A stretch of 64,000 nt of DNA from Pseudomonas benzenivorans (lineage in GTDB: Bacteria; Pseudomonadota; Gammaproteobacteria; Pseudomonadales; Pseudomonadaceae): positions 2,418,001-2,482,000 of the forward strand of contig NZ_CP073346.1 of the NCBI RefSeq assembly GCF_024397895.1, in the 5' to 3' direction. Under the pieces are notes generated by a model. That model saw only the letters and a program-made list of their open reading frames with translations. It made no database searches and was not told the DNA's origin. The position numbers were made by a program, and so were the translations under genes. Below are positions 16,441 to 27,868 of the stretch, one piece after another. Position 1 is the first letter of the stretch. Each line of letters starts with the position of its first letter.

Positions 16441-19030
16441 ATGATCAACGTCGACTTGCAACAACTGGTACAGGCCCTGGACGCCGAGACCCGCCGCGAC
16501 CTGGAGGCCGCCGCCGAGCGCTGCGTGATCCGCGGCGGCAGCAAGATCCTGGTCGAGGACCTGCTGCTCGGCCTGCTCGAGCGCCCCGATGGCCTGCTCG
16601 GACGGGCCTTGCAGGACGCCGAGGTGGACCCCGGCGAACTGGCCCGGGCCCTGCAACCACGCGGCGAGCACAGCGAGTCGCACAACCCGGTGTTCTCCAC
16701 CGAACTGGTGCAATGGCTGCAGGATGCCCTGCTGGTCGCCAACCTCGAGCTCGGCCAGAGCCAGGTGGCGCAGGCCGCGCTGATCCTCGCCCTGCTGCGC
16801 AACCCGATGCGCTATGCCGGCAGCCACTATCAGCCGCTGCTGGCCAAGCTGAACGCCGAGCGCCTGCGCGACTTCGCCCTGGCCCAGCAACCCGAGGCGG
16901 CCACGGGCAAGGCGGCAGCAGGCGGCGAGTCGAATCTAAAGCGCTTCACCCACAACTTCACCCAGCAGGCCCGCGACGGCAAGCTCGACCCGGTGCTGTG
17001 CCGCGACGCGGCGATCCGCCAGATGGTCGACATCCTCGCCCGCCGCCGCAAGAACAACCCGATCGTGGTCGGCGAAGCCGGCGTCGGCAAGACCGCCATC
17101 GTCGAGGGCCTGGCCCTGCGCATCGCCAGCGGCGAGGTGCCGGAGGCGCTCAGGGGCGTCGAACTGCTGTGCCTGGACCTCGGCCTGCTGCAGGCCGGCG
17201 CCAGCGTCAAGGGCGAGTTCGAGCGCCGCCTGCAAGGGGTGATCGACGAGGTCAAGGCTTCGCCCAAGCCGATCATCCTGTTCATCGACGAAGCCCACAG
17301 CCTGATCGGCGCCGGTGGCCAGGCCGGCAGCGGCGACGCCGCCAACCTGCTCAAGCCGGCCCTGGCGCGCGGCGAGCTGCGCACCATCGCCGCCACCACC
17401 TGGAGCGAGTACAAGAAGTACTTCGAGAAGGACCCGGCCCTGGCCCGGCGCTTCCAGCCGGTGCAACTGCACGAGCCGACAGTCGCCGAGGCGCTGACCA
17501 TTCTCCGCGGCCTGGCTCCGGTCTACGAGAAGAGCCACGGCATCTACCTGCGCGACGACGCGGTGGCCGCCGCCGCCGAACTGTCCGCCCGCTACCTGGC
17601 CGGTCGCCAGCTGCCGGACAAGGCAGTGGACGTGCTCGACACCGCCTGCGCCCGCGTGCGCATCAGCCTGGCCGCCGCGCCGGAGGCCCTGGAGCGCCTG
17701 CGCGGCGAGATCGCCGAAGGCCAGCGCCAGAACCAGGCCCTGCGCCGCGACCGCGACGCCGGCCTGGCGATCGACGCAGACGCCCTGGCCCAGTTGCAGA
17801 CGCGCCTGGGCGAAGCGCGCGCCGAACTGGAGCAGCTGGAAACCCGCTGGGCCACGCAGCGCGAACTGGCCGAGCGCCTGCTGGAACTGCGCCAGCTGTG
17901 TGCAACTGCACGCCAGGGCTCCGGCGACGAGCAAGCCGACGCCGAACCGGCAGCCGATCTGCAGCAACTGGAAGCCGAGCTGCGCGAGACCCAGGCGCAG
18001 CTGGCCGCCGCCCAGGCCGCCGAGCGCCTGGTCAGCCATGAAGTCTGCCCGCGCCTGGTGGCCGAAGTGATCAGCCATTGGACCGGCGTGCCGCTGAGCC
18101 AACTGGCTCGCGAGCACAACAGCAAGGTGCTCAGCTTCGCCAGCGACCTGGCCCAACGGGTGCGCGGCCAACCCCAGGCGATCGCAGCCCTGGACCGCGC
18201 CATGCGCGCCACTGCCGCCGGCCTGAACAAGCCCGACGCGCCGGTCGGGGTGTTCCTGCTGGTCGGCCCCAGCGGCGTCGGCAAGACCGAAACCGCCCTG
18301 GCCCTGGCCGACCTGCTGTACGGCGGCGAGCGCTTCCTCACCACCATCAACATGTCCGAGTTCCAGGAGAAGCACACGGTATCGCGGCTGATCGGCGCCC
18401 CCCCCGGCTACGTCGGCTACGGCGAGGGCGGCATGCTCACCGAGGCGGTGCGCCAGAAGCCGTACTCGGTAATCCTCCTCGACGAGGTGGAAAAGGCCGA
18501 CACGGACGTGATGAACGTCTTCTACCAGATCTTCGACAAGGGTGTGGCCAACGACGGCGAAGGGCGCGAGATCAACTTCCGCAACTGCCTGATCCTGATG
18601 ACCAGCAACCTCGCCAGCGAGCGCATCGATGCCCTTTGCCAGGCCGGCCAGCGCCCGGCCAGCGAGGACCTGGAGCTGGCCATCCGCCCGACCCTGAGCC
18701 AGCACTTCAAGCCGGCGCTGCTGGCGCGCATGCGCGTGGTGCCCTACTACCCGGTCGGCGGCGAGGTGCTGAACGAGCTGGTCACCCTCAAGCTGGCCCG
18801 CTTCGGCGAGCGCCTGGCGCGCCGCCAGCTGCAGTTCAGCCACTGCCCGGCCCTGGTGACGCACCTGGCCGAGCGCTGCAGCCAGGGCGACAGCGGCGCG
18901 CGTCTGATCGACCACCTGCTCGACCAGCACCTGCAGCCCCTGGTGGTCGACCGCCTGCTCGCCGCCATGGCCGGCGGCGAGGCGCTGCAGCGGGTACATG
19001 CCACCCTCGATGGCGAAGGAGCGCTGGTCT

Positions 19031-19044
<14 letters not shown>
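16441..19044 (+). CDS. clpV: T6SS AAA+ ATPase ClpV (TssH)
   Basis: The protein has 867 residues. An N-terminal Clp-type domain (about residues 1-150) binds the contracted sheath. The first AAA+ module has Walker A GEAGVGKTAIVEG near residue 211 and Walker B ILFIDEAHSLIGAGG. A coiled-coil middle domain follows (about residues 400-540). The second module has Walker A VGPSGVGKTETALALA near residue 610 and Walker B SVILLDEVEKA. ClpV unfolds used TssBC sheaths so they can be recycled. Length and layout are normal. Its last 14 bases overlap the regulator that follows. Confidence 0.97.
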
Positions 19045-20566
<1,522 letters not shown>

Positions 20567-20583
20567 GGCTCAAGGAGAAGAGC

Positions 20584-23500
20584 ATGTTCAATGCAGCCAA
20601 CCAGACCCACTTCAGCCTCAACCTCGGCGGTGCCGAGCACGACCTGCAGGTGCTCGCGTTCAGCGGCCGCGAGGCGCTCAACCAGCCCTTCGAGTTCGAG
20701 CTGGAGCTGGTCAGCGAGCGCCCCGATCTCGACCTGGAAAGCCTGCTGCACCAGCCGGCCTTCCTCGCCTTCGCGCCGGGCGGCGGCGGCATTCACGGGC
20801 TGGTCTACCGCGTCGCCCAGGGCGACTCCGGCCAGCGTCTGACCCGCTACCACCTCAGCCTGCGCCCGCAACTGGCGTACCTGGCGCACCGCCTCAACCA
20901 ACGCATCTTCCAGCACCTGCCGGTCGCGAAGATCATCGGCCAGGTGCTCGAGGAGCACGGCATCCAGGCCAATGCCTACCGCTTCCAGCTCGGCTCGGCC
21001 TATCCCGAGCGCGAGTACTGCGTGCAGTACGACGAGAGCGACCTGCACTTCATCCAGCGCCTGTGCGAGGAAGAGGGCATCCACTACCACTTCCAGCACA
21101 GCGCCGACGGCCATGTGCTGGTGTTCGGCGACGACCAGACGGTGTTCCCTCGGCTGGCGCCTACCGCCTACCAGCAGGACAGCGGCCTGGTGGCCGACGA
21201 GCCGGTGATCAAGCGTTTCGGCCTGCGCCTGGAAACCCGCAGCAGCCGGGTCGGCCGCCGCGACTACGACTTCGAGAAGCCGCGCCTGCTGATGGAGGCC
21301 GCCTTCACCAGCGAGTTCAGCCCGGACCTGGAGGACTACGACTACCCCGGTCGTTTCGTCGAGCGCGAGCGCGGCAAGCACCTGAGCCAGCGAGCGCTGG
21401 AGCGTCACCGCCACGACTACGAGCTGGCCCGGGGCGAAGGCGATCAGCCGCTGCTGGTCAGCGGCCATTTTCTCGACCTCAGCGACCATCCGCGCCAGGA
21501 CTGGAACCAGCTGTGGCTGCTCAACGAAATCTTCCACGAGGGCAAGCAACCGCAAGTGCTGGAAGAGTCGGTGACCAGCGAGGTCGATGCGGCCGACGGT
21601 TTCCAGCGGGGCTACCGCAACCGCTTCAGCGCCACCCCCTGGGACGTGGCCTTCCGCCCGGCCCTGCGTCACCCCAAACCCCAGGTGCTGGGCAGCCAGA
21701 CCGCCGTGGTCACCGGCCCGGCCGGCGAGGAGATCCACTGCGATCAGTACGGCCGGGTCAAGGTGCAATTCTTTTGGGACCGCCATGGCCAGGCCGACGA
21801 CAAGACCAGCTGCTGGCTGCGCGTGTCCAGCAGCTGGGCCGGCGACCGCTACGGCGCCATCGCCATCCCGCGTATCGGCATGGAAGTGCTGGTGACCTTC
21901 CTCGAAGGCGACCCCGACCAGCCTTTGGTCACCGGCTGCCTGTACCACGCCGAACACCTGGTGCCCTACGACCTGCCGGCGAACAAGACCCGCAGCCTGT
22001 TCAAGACCCTCAGCTCCCCCGGCGGTGGCGGCTACAACGAACTGCGCATCGAGGACCGCAAGGGCCAGGAACAGATCTACCTGCACGCCCAGAAGGACTG
22101 GGACGAAAACATCGAGCACGACCAGAAGATCCGCGTCGGCCACCAGCGCCACGACACCGTCGAGGCCAACAGCCACAGCGAGTTCAAGGCCGAGGAACAC
22201 CGCACCACCCACCTCGACCGCAAGATCGAAACCCGCAGCGACGACCACCTCACCGTCGGCCAAACGCAACATGTGAAGGTCGGCAGTGGCCAGTACGTCG
22301 AGGCCGGCAACGAGATCCACTACTACGCCGGCAGCAAAGTGGTAATCGACGCCGGCATGGAACTCACCGCCGCAGGCTGCGGCAGCTTCCTCAAGCTCGA
22401 CCCCGGCGGCGTCACCCTGAGCGGCGCGACTATCAAGATGAACTCGGGTGGTGCGCCGGGGAAGGGGACTGGCATAGGCATTCTGTCAGCCATTACTCCT
22501 GCGGCTGCCGCAATGGCCTTGGCGGGCAACCTGCTTAAAGGCCCGGCAGCCAATACATTGGTGGCACCGCCTAAGCCACTAAAACTGGTCGAAGTGCTGG
22601 ATAAGGAAGAGGAAAAAGATGAACTGGAAGAAGAAACGCCTGTAGGTATCACCCTGCGTATAGGCGTGTTTTTTGATGGTACCGGCAATAATCTGGCCAA
22701 CTCGGAACAGACCGAACAATGCCGCCGCGATGACCTGGCCCTGCTCGACAAACAGCAACTGGGGGAAGTCATCAAAGCATGTCACGCACATGGCTACCGC
22801 GACCTGAGCGATGGCAACTTTAGCCGCACGCCGGATAACAGCTACGGAAATGCGGCGAGTAATGTAGCCCGTCTGTATGACTTGTACCAAGACGACTCAG
22901 ATCAGGTGCTGTCCCCGGATGAGGGCTCAGCCTATTTGGCTGTTTATCTTGAAGGTATAGGTACGACCAGCGGCGCGTCCGATTCGACGATCCTCCAAGG
23001 TACCGGGACGGGCGACGTCGGAGTGCTCGCACGGGTGGAACAAAGCCCGGACAAAGTCCAGGCTGTATTACTTAAATTTGTTCGCACTAACCCCACCGTA
23101 GAAATCAAAAATATTGAGTTCGATATTTTCGGATTCAGTCGGGGTGCCGCAGCGGCACGTCACTTTGCCAATGAGTTGCTTAAGCCTAGCGGCGGCCTAC
23201 TAGCCACAATACTCAACCCACAGACGCCTGGCATTACGGCAGGTTTCAACTGGGAAGAACGCACCAGCATCAACTTTATCGGCCTATTCGATACGGTGGC
23301 CGCCATTGTCAACCCGATGCGAGGCGACTTTAGCCCAGCCAACGACTACAACCCAGGGGTTAACCTGTACCTGCCCGCCGGCTGTGCACGCAAGGTTGTA
23401 CAACTGGCGGCCCGCGATGAAAAACGCCTCAACTTTGCACTCAACAGCGTGGCACCGCAGCATCAGGAAATCAGCGTCCCGGGCGTGCACTCCGATATAG

Positions 23501-24078
23501 GCGGGGGTTACCCACCACGCGCACAGGAAAACCTGTTGGTCAGCCGCCCACGCTCTACCCTGGTAACCCCAGCCCAGCCGCTGGAGCGCAGCCAGGCCTG
23601 GCGGGAAACTCTAGAGGCTATTGGCCGGCTGGAGCAGCGCGGCCTGCCCGGCGAGGGCGAAATTAAACCCGCTAAATGGTTCTTTGCCTTGCCCGGCCGC
23701 GCTGGCGAAAGCCAACAAACCCAGAGAGCCATGGTCGCCGCGGCCATCACCCGCACAGTGCGGGGTGAGCTATCACGGGTCTACCTGCGGCTGATGCGCG
23801 AGCTGGCCGTACAGCACCAAGTGCCCTTTGATCGGATAGACGAGAGCGATAACCGAGTAAGCATTCCCCAAGACTTGCAACCTATTGCCGACGCCATTAT
23901 GGCTCAGGCACTTAGCGGCAGTGTGCAAGTAAGCCAAGCCGAAGACCGTCATCTGCATGCCCGCTATATCCACCTGTCCGCACACTGGGTGCCCACCCAA
24001 GGGCTGTTGATCAACAAGCCCGCGGAAAACCGCCGCGCGGTGTACGCCAATAAACCGCAAAAAGGATACCCCGAATGA
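20584..24078 (+). CDS. vgrG: VgrG spike protein fused to a DUF2235 (Tle1-like) phospholipase effector
   Basis: The protein has 1164 residues, with AAGGAG ahead of the ATG. Residues 1 to about 625 are a VgrG trimeric spike (ALNQPFEFELELVSE, EREYCVQYDESDLHFIQRL, EIHCDQYGRVKVQFFWDRHG, DRYGAIAIPRIGMEVLVTFLEGDPDQP). After an acidic linker (EVLDKEEEKDELEEE) comes a DUF2235 alpha/beta hydrolase: LRIGVFFDGTGNN, nucleophile elbow GFSRGA (Ser852), FIGLFDTVA (Asp903) and VPGVHSDIGGGY (His969). DUF2235 proteins of the Tle1 type are T6SS phospholipases. Composition becomes AT-richer at about 22450, where the spike ends, as if a new payload had been joined to a resident VgrG. The next gene overlaps by 4 bases. 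Confidence 0.93.
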   Translation: MFNAANQTHFSLNLGGAEHDLQVLAFSGREALNQPFEFELELVSERPDLDLESLLHQPAFLAFAPGGGGIHGLVYRVAQGDSGQRLTRYHLSLRPQLAYLAHRLNQRIFQHLPVAKIIGQVLEEHGIQANAYRFQLGSAYPEREYCVQYDESDLHFIQRLCEEEGIHYHFQHSADGHVLVFGDDQTVFPRLAPTAYQQDSGLVADEPVIKRFGLRLETRSSRVGRRDYDFEKPRLLMEAAFTSEFSPDLEDYDYPGRFVERERGKHLSQRALERHRHDYELARGEGDQPLLVSGHFLDLSDHPRQDWNQLWLLNEIFHEGKQPQVLEESVTSEVDAADGFQRGYRNRFSATPWDVAFRPALRHPKPQVLGSQTAVVTGPAGEEIHCDQYGRVKVQFFWDRHGQADDKTSCWLRVSSSWAGDRYGAIAIPRIGMEVLVTFLEGDPDQPLVTGCLYHAEHLVPYDLPANKTRSLFKTLSSPGGGGYNELRIEDRKGQEQIYLHAQKDWDENIEHDQKIRVGHQRHDTVEANSHSEFKAEEHRTTHLDRKIETRSDDHLTVGQTQHVKVGSGQYVEAGNEIHYYAGSKVVIDAGMELTAAGCGSFLKLDPGGVTLSGATIKMNSGGAPGKGTGIGILSAITPAAAAMALAGNLLKGPAANTLVAPPKPLKLVEVLDKEEEKDELEEETPVGITLRIGVFFDGTGNNLANSEQTEQCRRDDLALLDKQQLGEVIKACHAHGYRDLSDGNFSRTPDNSYGNAASNVARLYDLYQDDSDQVLSPDEGSAYLAVYLEGIGTTSGASDSTILQGTGTGDVGVLARVEQSPDKVQAVLLKFVRTNPTVEIKNIEFDIFGFSRGAAAARHFANELLKPSGGLLATILNPQTPGITAGFNWEERTSINFIGLFDTVAAIVNPMRGDFSPANDYNPGVNLYLPAGCARKVVQLAARDEKRLNFALNSVAPQHQEISVPGVHSDIGGGYPPRAQENLLVSRPRSTLVTPAQPLERSQAWRETLEAIGRLEQRGLPGEGEIKPAKWFFALPGRAGESQQTQRAMVAAAITRTVRGELSRVYLRLMRELAVQHQVPFDRIDESDNRVSIPQDLQPIADAIMAQALSGSVQVSQAEDRHLHARYIHLSAHWVPTQGLLINKPAENRRAVYANKPQKGYPE

Positions 24079-24749
24079 AACTCCCTTCAATGCTGTTATG
24101 GCTGGCCGCTCTGTGCCTAAGCGGTTGCGCCAGCGGCCAAAGCCAACCGAAGCTGCCCTACGACGCGTGGAGTATTGGTTTGCTGGCCCCTAACTATATG
24201 GAAGTCTGGGTGGAAAGCGTGGATGTGATAGATCGCCGCGGTCTGGTGTTCGAAAGAGTACATGGCGGCACCGTAGCCATGCGTAGCCCGGTCAATAACA
24301 AAGGCAACCCCAATTGGCCATCCATCACACAGGTTGGCTCAGGCAAAAGCAAAGCCATCACCGGAGTCGACCTGCCCAAAACCCTCTATGTGCGCTGGCA
24401 ATCATTGGTTGAACCGCAAACCTATAACGTGCGGATCAACGTACCGGAATGGGCCAGGGAAGCCATGGTGACCAAAAAACAACCGGTATGCCCATGGAAA
24501 AGTGACTGGGGCAAGAACCTGCCCAGTTTCGGCTATTCCGACCACATCACCATTGGTTTAGCGCCCGGCGGCATTGCCAAAGTCTGGCTGCAAGGCCCCT
24601 GCTTGGACCCCATAGAAATTGGCCGTTTCGAAGGGGTAATTAATAAAAATGGTCCTTATGACGGAACATCTGGAGGCAAGCATCGCCCCCTTTCCGAGGC
24701 ATCCAAAGCTTATATCAAAGAGTTCGGCATTCCTTATGGAAGCTGGTGA
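24075..24749 (+). CDS. DUF2931-type lipoprotein, candidate immunity to the phospholipase
   Basis: The protein has 224 residues with a lipoprotein signal (MKLPSMLLWLAALCLSGC, acylated Cys18). The mature part begins with a short Ser/Gln linker, then PYDAWSIGLLAPNYMEVWVESVDV and RRGLVFERVHGGTVAM, which resemble DUF2931 proteins. This family is often coded next to T6SS lipase effectors and is thought to protect the periplasmic side of the membranes. The start overlaps the effector stop (ATGA), so the two are translated together, as expected of an effector-immunity pair. Confidence 0.75.
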   Translation: MKLPSMLLWLAALCLSGCASGQSQPKLPYDAWSIGLLAPNYMEVWVESVDVIDRRGLVFERVHGGTVAMRSPVNNKGNPNWPSITQVGSGKSKAITGVDLPKTLYVRWQSLVEPQTYNVRINVPEWAREAMVTKKQPVCPWKSDWGKNLPSFGYSDHITIGLAPGGIAKVWLQGPCLDPIEIGRFEGVINKNGPYDGTSGGKHRPLSEASKAYIKEFGIPYGSW

Positions 24750-24829
24750 GGAGTTGTATCTATGCAAAGGATTATTTCGCTTCCTATGCCTACTCTTATC
24801 TACCTGCGCCTTCTCCAACGAGGCCTGAT

Positions 24830-25792
24830 ATGAACAGAAGACAACCATTCATAACCGAAGCTTACTATAAGAGCCTCGCATCTCTTTATGACTCGTCAGA
24901 GGAGTTCTGGCGTGACAAGGACCTGGATGAAGACGCTCCAGGTCAGGAGGCATCACTTAAAGCCTATGAATACAAACAGGACGCGCTCAGCGCCCTGATC
25001 ATCCGCTATACCGCGGGAGAGCCAATAGAGTCACTTATCCAGCCGCTCGAAAAAGTCATTCTGAACTTTGAGCACTACCAGAAAACCCTCGCCGACTATG
25101 AGCAAGTAGCCAATATCTCTCCCCTCGCGATCGACGATTGGCCAGGAGAGTATGAAGAGTGCGTGCAGGTGATAAGCCTGTGCATTCTGCTGCACCGGAT
25201 CGACTTGCTGGAACGCTTTGTCGCCTTGCTCGACAACGCCGGTTATGCCGGTGAAGACACGCTGTATGAAGACCTGCTGCGCAAGGTACTACCCAATCGC
25301 AAGGACTTGGACGAGTGGTATCACGATATTTATACGCCACTGATCCGAACCATTTATGCCCCCAGCAAAGAAGAGGCATCAACGTTACTAAAGCTTTATT
25401 GCGATCAGTGGTACAGCGCTTTCGAAGACAAGCAGACCAATTGGCACGATACCCACCTGAATATCGACGGTGACCGTGGCAGCTATTACGGCTACTGGGC
25501 CTTCGAAGCCGCTGCCATCGCCTTTCTCTACGACATAGACGACAGCGCTGTCGATCACATGGTCTACCCCAAGGACCTGGTCGCTTACGCCCGCAAGTTC
25601 AACCCGCCTTCCAACTCTGCGCAGATCGGCCGCGTCGAGTCCGGACAGCCCTGCCCCCGCGCAGGCTGTTGGTTCACCCCGGCTCAAGCCAATTCGCGAC
25701 GCGCCTTCAAGCAGGGCGAAATCATGCCGGCCTTCGAGGGTTCCCGCTGGGGTGCAACGCTCTGGTACTGGTCAGGCGAGGACAACACTTAG
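24830..25792 (+). CDS. DUF1910/DUF1911 (PoNi-like) protein, orphan-type immunity candidate
   Basis: The protein has 320 residues from the ATG at 24830 (MNRRQPFITEAYYKSLASLYDSS); the frame is open upstream to 24746 but without a good start context. There is no signal peptide, so it should be cytoplasmic. The middle has the DUF1911 pattern GSYYGYWAFEAAAIAFLYDIDDS near residues 220-242. The end is a short module CPRAGCWFTPAQANSRRAFKQGEIMP seen on several T6SS immunity-like proteins. DUF1911 proteins are known to neutralise PoNe-type DNase toxins. No such toxin is visible here, so it may be an orphan immunity gene or may serve the VgrG-linked effector in an unrecognised way. Confidence 0.75.
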   Translation: MNRRQPFITEAYYKSLASLYDSSEEFWRDKDLDEDAPGQEASLKAYEYKQDALSALIIRYTAGEPIESLIQPLEKVILNFEHYQKTLADYEQVANISPLAIDDWPGEYEECVQVISLCILLHRIDLLERFVALLDNAGYAGEDTLYEDLLRKVLPNRKDLDEWYHDIYTPLIRTIYAPSKEEASTLLKLYCDQWYSAFEDKQTNWHDTHLNIDGDRGSYYGYWAFEAAAIAFLYDIDDSAVDHMVYPKDLVAYARKFNPPSNSAQIGRVESGQPCPRAGCWFTPAQANSRRAFKQGEIMPAFEGSRWGATLWYWSGEDNT

Positions 25793-25814
25793 TCGCTGCA
25801 TAGAACCCATGACT

Positions 25815-25834
25815 GGGGCGGGACAAATAAATCT
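25815..25834. repeat. Short scar-like motif between immunity genes
   Basis: The sequence GGGGCGGGACAAATAAATCT resembles the GGGACAxATTTATTT-type motifs that surround RAYT-related elements in Pseudomonas. Related fragments occur near 40762-40852 and 41784-41828. It is too short to prove a mobile origin. Confidence 0.3.
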
Positions 25835-25865
25835 GAAATTCAATCTACAGCGATAACATTGAAAA

Positions 25866-26450
25866 ATGGAAGCACTAACAGCTGTCATAAGAGCAACATT
25901 ATTAGCATGCGCCTACCTAATTATGACCGGATGCGTGGGCATCGGTGCAATTGCACCGATGGAGCGCCCTGCATATGACGACAGCGCAATCGCTCCACGC
26001 ACTATTTCCCTAGAACACGATCCAGAAAAAAATAACCGCACAGTTCGCCATACTTACAATGGCGCCGGGTCAGATAAGCGATATAACACGGAAGAGGTAC
26101 GACGGGCATGGGGCATACCTGATGAAACAGCCTCCAATGGGCGCTATACCGTCTGGACATACCGCGAGCAAACACTGCTGTGGAGCGGCATTGCCCTGCA
26201 TGCATTGGTAACCATTCCGCTGGCCTTACCGACTGGAAAAGAAAAATACGTCCTGTATTTCAACAACGATAAGCTTGAAAAAGTTTTGCACCATACATTT
26301 TCCACAAAACTTCTCGTCTGCGACCCCGCTTACATGCTTGTTGGCAGCATGGCGGCCGGTATGTCGCCAACCGGCAGAGGCTCGGTACCAGGTCTATGCA
26401 ACGTCATAGAAAGGGAAGGCATGTATTTCCACTACCTGATGAACTACTGA
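25866..26450 (+). CDS. Predicted lipoprotein of unknown function in the effector cassette
   Basis: The protein has 194 residues with a lipobox (hydrophobic stretch then LIMTGC, acylated Cys23). The mature part shows TEEVRRAWGIPDETASNGRYTVWTYRE, which resembles the SmpA/BamE-like pattern of small outer-membrane lipoproteins (a regulator step followed by a tyrosine/tryptophan-rich strand). A hydrophobic strip IALHALVTIPLALPTG follows. The ribosome-binding site is weak. It lies in the AT-rich tail of the phospholipase cassette, just before the conserved T6SS genes resume. It could be a further immunity lipoprotein. No family call is firm. Confidence 0.6.
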   Translation: MEALTAVIRATLLACAYLIMTGCVGIGAIAPMERPAYDDSAIAPRTISLEHDPEKNNRTVRHTYNGAGSDKRYNTEEVRRAWGIPDETASNGRYTVWTYREQTLLWSGIALHALVTIPLALPTGKEKYVLYFNNDKLEKVLHHTFSTKLLVCDPAYMLVGSMAAGMSPTGRGSVPGLCNVIEREGMYFHYLMNY

Positions 26451-26512
26451 CAGCACCTCGAACAACAGTTCAATACAGTTTTTTTAAATATCAAGATATA
26501 ACGGAGGGACCC

Positions 26513-26647
26513 TTGAGATATATCAAATACCTTTTTTGCCTAGTCGCCCTGTCTCTGCACCTCACCGGCTGCAGCGGCAACTACAAGTACAGCGACGACG
26601 CCTACCGCCCCCTGGGCGACCCGCAAGCCGAAACCCGCGGCAACTGA
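26513..26647 (+). CDS. 44-residue lipoprotein, OrfX-like of the H2-type T6SS locus
   Basis: The best start is a TTG at 26513 with GGAGG five bases upstream. The protein is MRYIKYLFCLVALSLHLTGC followed by about 24 residues (SGNYKYSDDAYRPLGDPQAE in outline). The lipobox LTGC is complete. It is in the position of the small orfX (between sfa2 and fha2) in the P. aeruginosa H2 locus. Function is unknown; a small lipoprotein here may support the membrane complex. The unusual start codon means it is easily missed. Confidence 0.72.
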   Translation: MRYIKYLFCLVALSLHLTGCSGNYKYSDDAYRPLGDPQAETRGN

Positions 26648-26666
26648 CCGCCAGGAGCAAAACACC

Positions 26667-27863
26667 ATGGAACTGGTCTTCGATGTGGTCAGTGCACAGC
26701 AGTTCGTGCCAGGTCTATTGACCACCAAAACCTTCAAACAGGCCGGCGGCGTCATCGGCCGGGCGGAGGAGTGCGACTGGGTGATCCCCGATCGCAAGCG
26801 CGTGCTCTCCGGCCGCCATGCCGAGGTGAGCTACCGCGACGGCGCCTTCTACCTGACCGACACCAGCAGCAACGGCGTGCAGCTCAAGGACAGCGGCGCC
26901 TGCCTGCGCAAGGGCGAGCCGCAGCGCGTCGAGCATGGCAGCGTGTACTGCCTCGGCGATTTCGAGATCCGCGCGCGGCTGATCCGCGACCCGGCGCTGT
27001 TCGAGGGCGATATCGGTCGGCCGCAGCCGGCCGGCAGCATCATCCCCGACGATGCCTTCCTCGACCTCGACCCGCTCACCGCCCTGGAGCAGCAGGAGCG
27101 GGTGTACGCCGAGGTCGACGACCTCACCGCGATCATCCGCCCGCGTTCGGTGCCGGCGCAGCAGCGCGACTACGCGCAGATCGACGAGGAAAACCTGCGG
27201 GTGCCGGAACTGGTGATGCCTACCCCCGCGCCGCAGCCCAGGCCCGCCCCCGAGCCGCAGCGCCTGCCGCCGAGCTTCTGGGAGAAGTTCGGCGAGGCCC
27301 TGGGGGTGCGCCTCGACGACCTCGACGACGACGCCCGCGAGGCCCTGGCGCTGAACGCCGCCAAGCTGCTCAAGCAGAGCGTCGGCAGCCTGCAGCAGAG
27401 CCTGCGCACCCGCAGCGAGCTGAAGAGCGAGATGCGCCTGGCCCTGACCACGGTGCAGAGCGCGGGCAACAACCCGCTCAAGCACAGCGGCGATGCCGGC
27501 GAGGCGCTAAGCGCCCTGCTGCGCGGCGGCAAGGCCGGCCAGCTGCCGGCCGAACAGGCGATCAACCGCGGCTTCCGCGACCTGCAGGCGCACCAGGTGG
27601 CGCTGCTGGCCGCCAGCCGCGCGGCGGTCAAGGGCCTGTTCGAGCAGCTGTCGCCGGAGCAACTGGCGCTGCGCTTCGAGCGCGAGGGGCGCAAGCCGCT
27701 GATCGCCACCGCCGGCAGCCGCTGGCGCGCCTATCGCCGCCTGCACGGTGCCCTGCAACAGAACGACGACTGGAGCGAACGCCTGTTCGCCCGCGATTTC
27801 GCCCAGGCCTACGAAGAACAGGTGCGCCTGATCGCCACCCTCAACACCGACGCTCAAGGATGA
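26667..27863 (+). CDS. fha: FHA-domain T6SS protein Fha (TagH)
   Basis: The protein has 398 residues. An N-terminal FHA domain spans about residues 20-105 (GGVIGRAEECDWVIPDRKR, LSGRHAEVSYRDG, DTSSNGVQLKD), with the conserved Gly-Arg, Ser-x-x-His and Asn positions that bind phosphothreonine. A Pro-rich linker near residues 190-205 leads to a TagH-type C-terminal domain (SFWEKFGEALGV, then the DLQAHQVALLAASRAA region). It is the phosphothreonine-responsive scaffold of the kinase/phosphatase switch coded downstream. CAGGAG precedes the start. Confidence 0.93.
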   Translation: MELVFDVVSAQQFVPGLLTTKTFKQAGGVIGRAEECDWVIPDRKRVLSGRHAEVSYRDGAFYLTDTSSNGVQLKDSGACLRKGEPQRVEHGSVYCLGDFEIRARLIRDPALFEGDIGRPQPAGSIIPDDAFLDLDPLTALEQQERVYAEVDDLTAIIRPRSVPAQQRDYAQIDEENLRVPELVMPTPAPQPRPAPEPQRLPPSFWEKFGEALGVRLDDLDDDAREALALNAAKLLKQSVGSLQQSLRTRSELKSEMRLALTTVQSAGNNPLKHSGDAGEALSALLRGGKAGQLPAEQAINRGFRDLQAHQVALLAASRAAVKGLFEQLSPEQLALRFEREGRKPLIATAGSRWRAYRRLHGALQQNDDWSERLFARDFAQAYEEQVRLIATLNTDAQG

Positions 27864-27868
27864 TCCCC

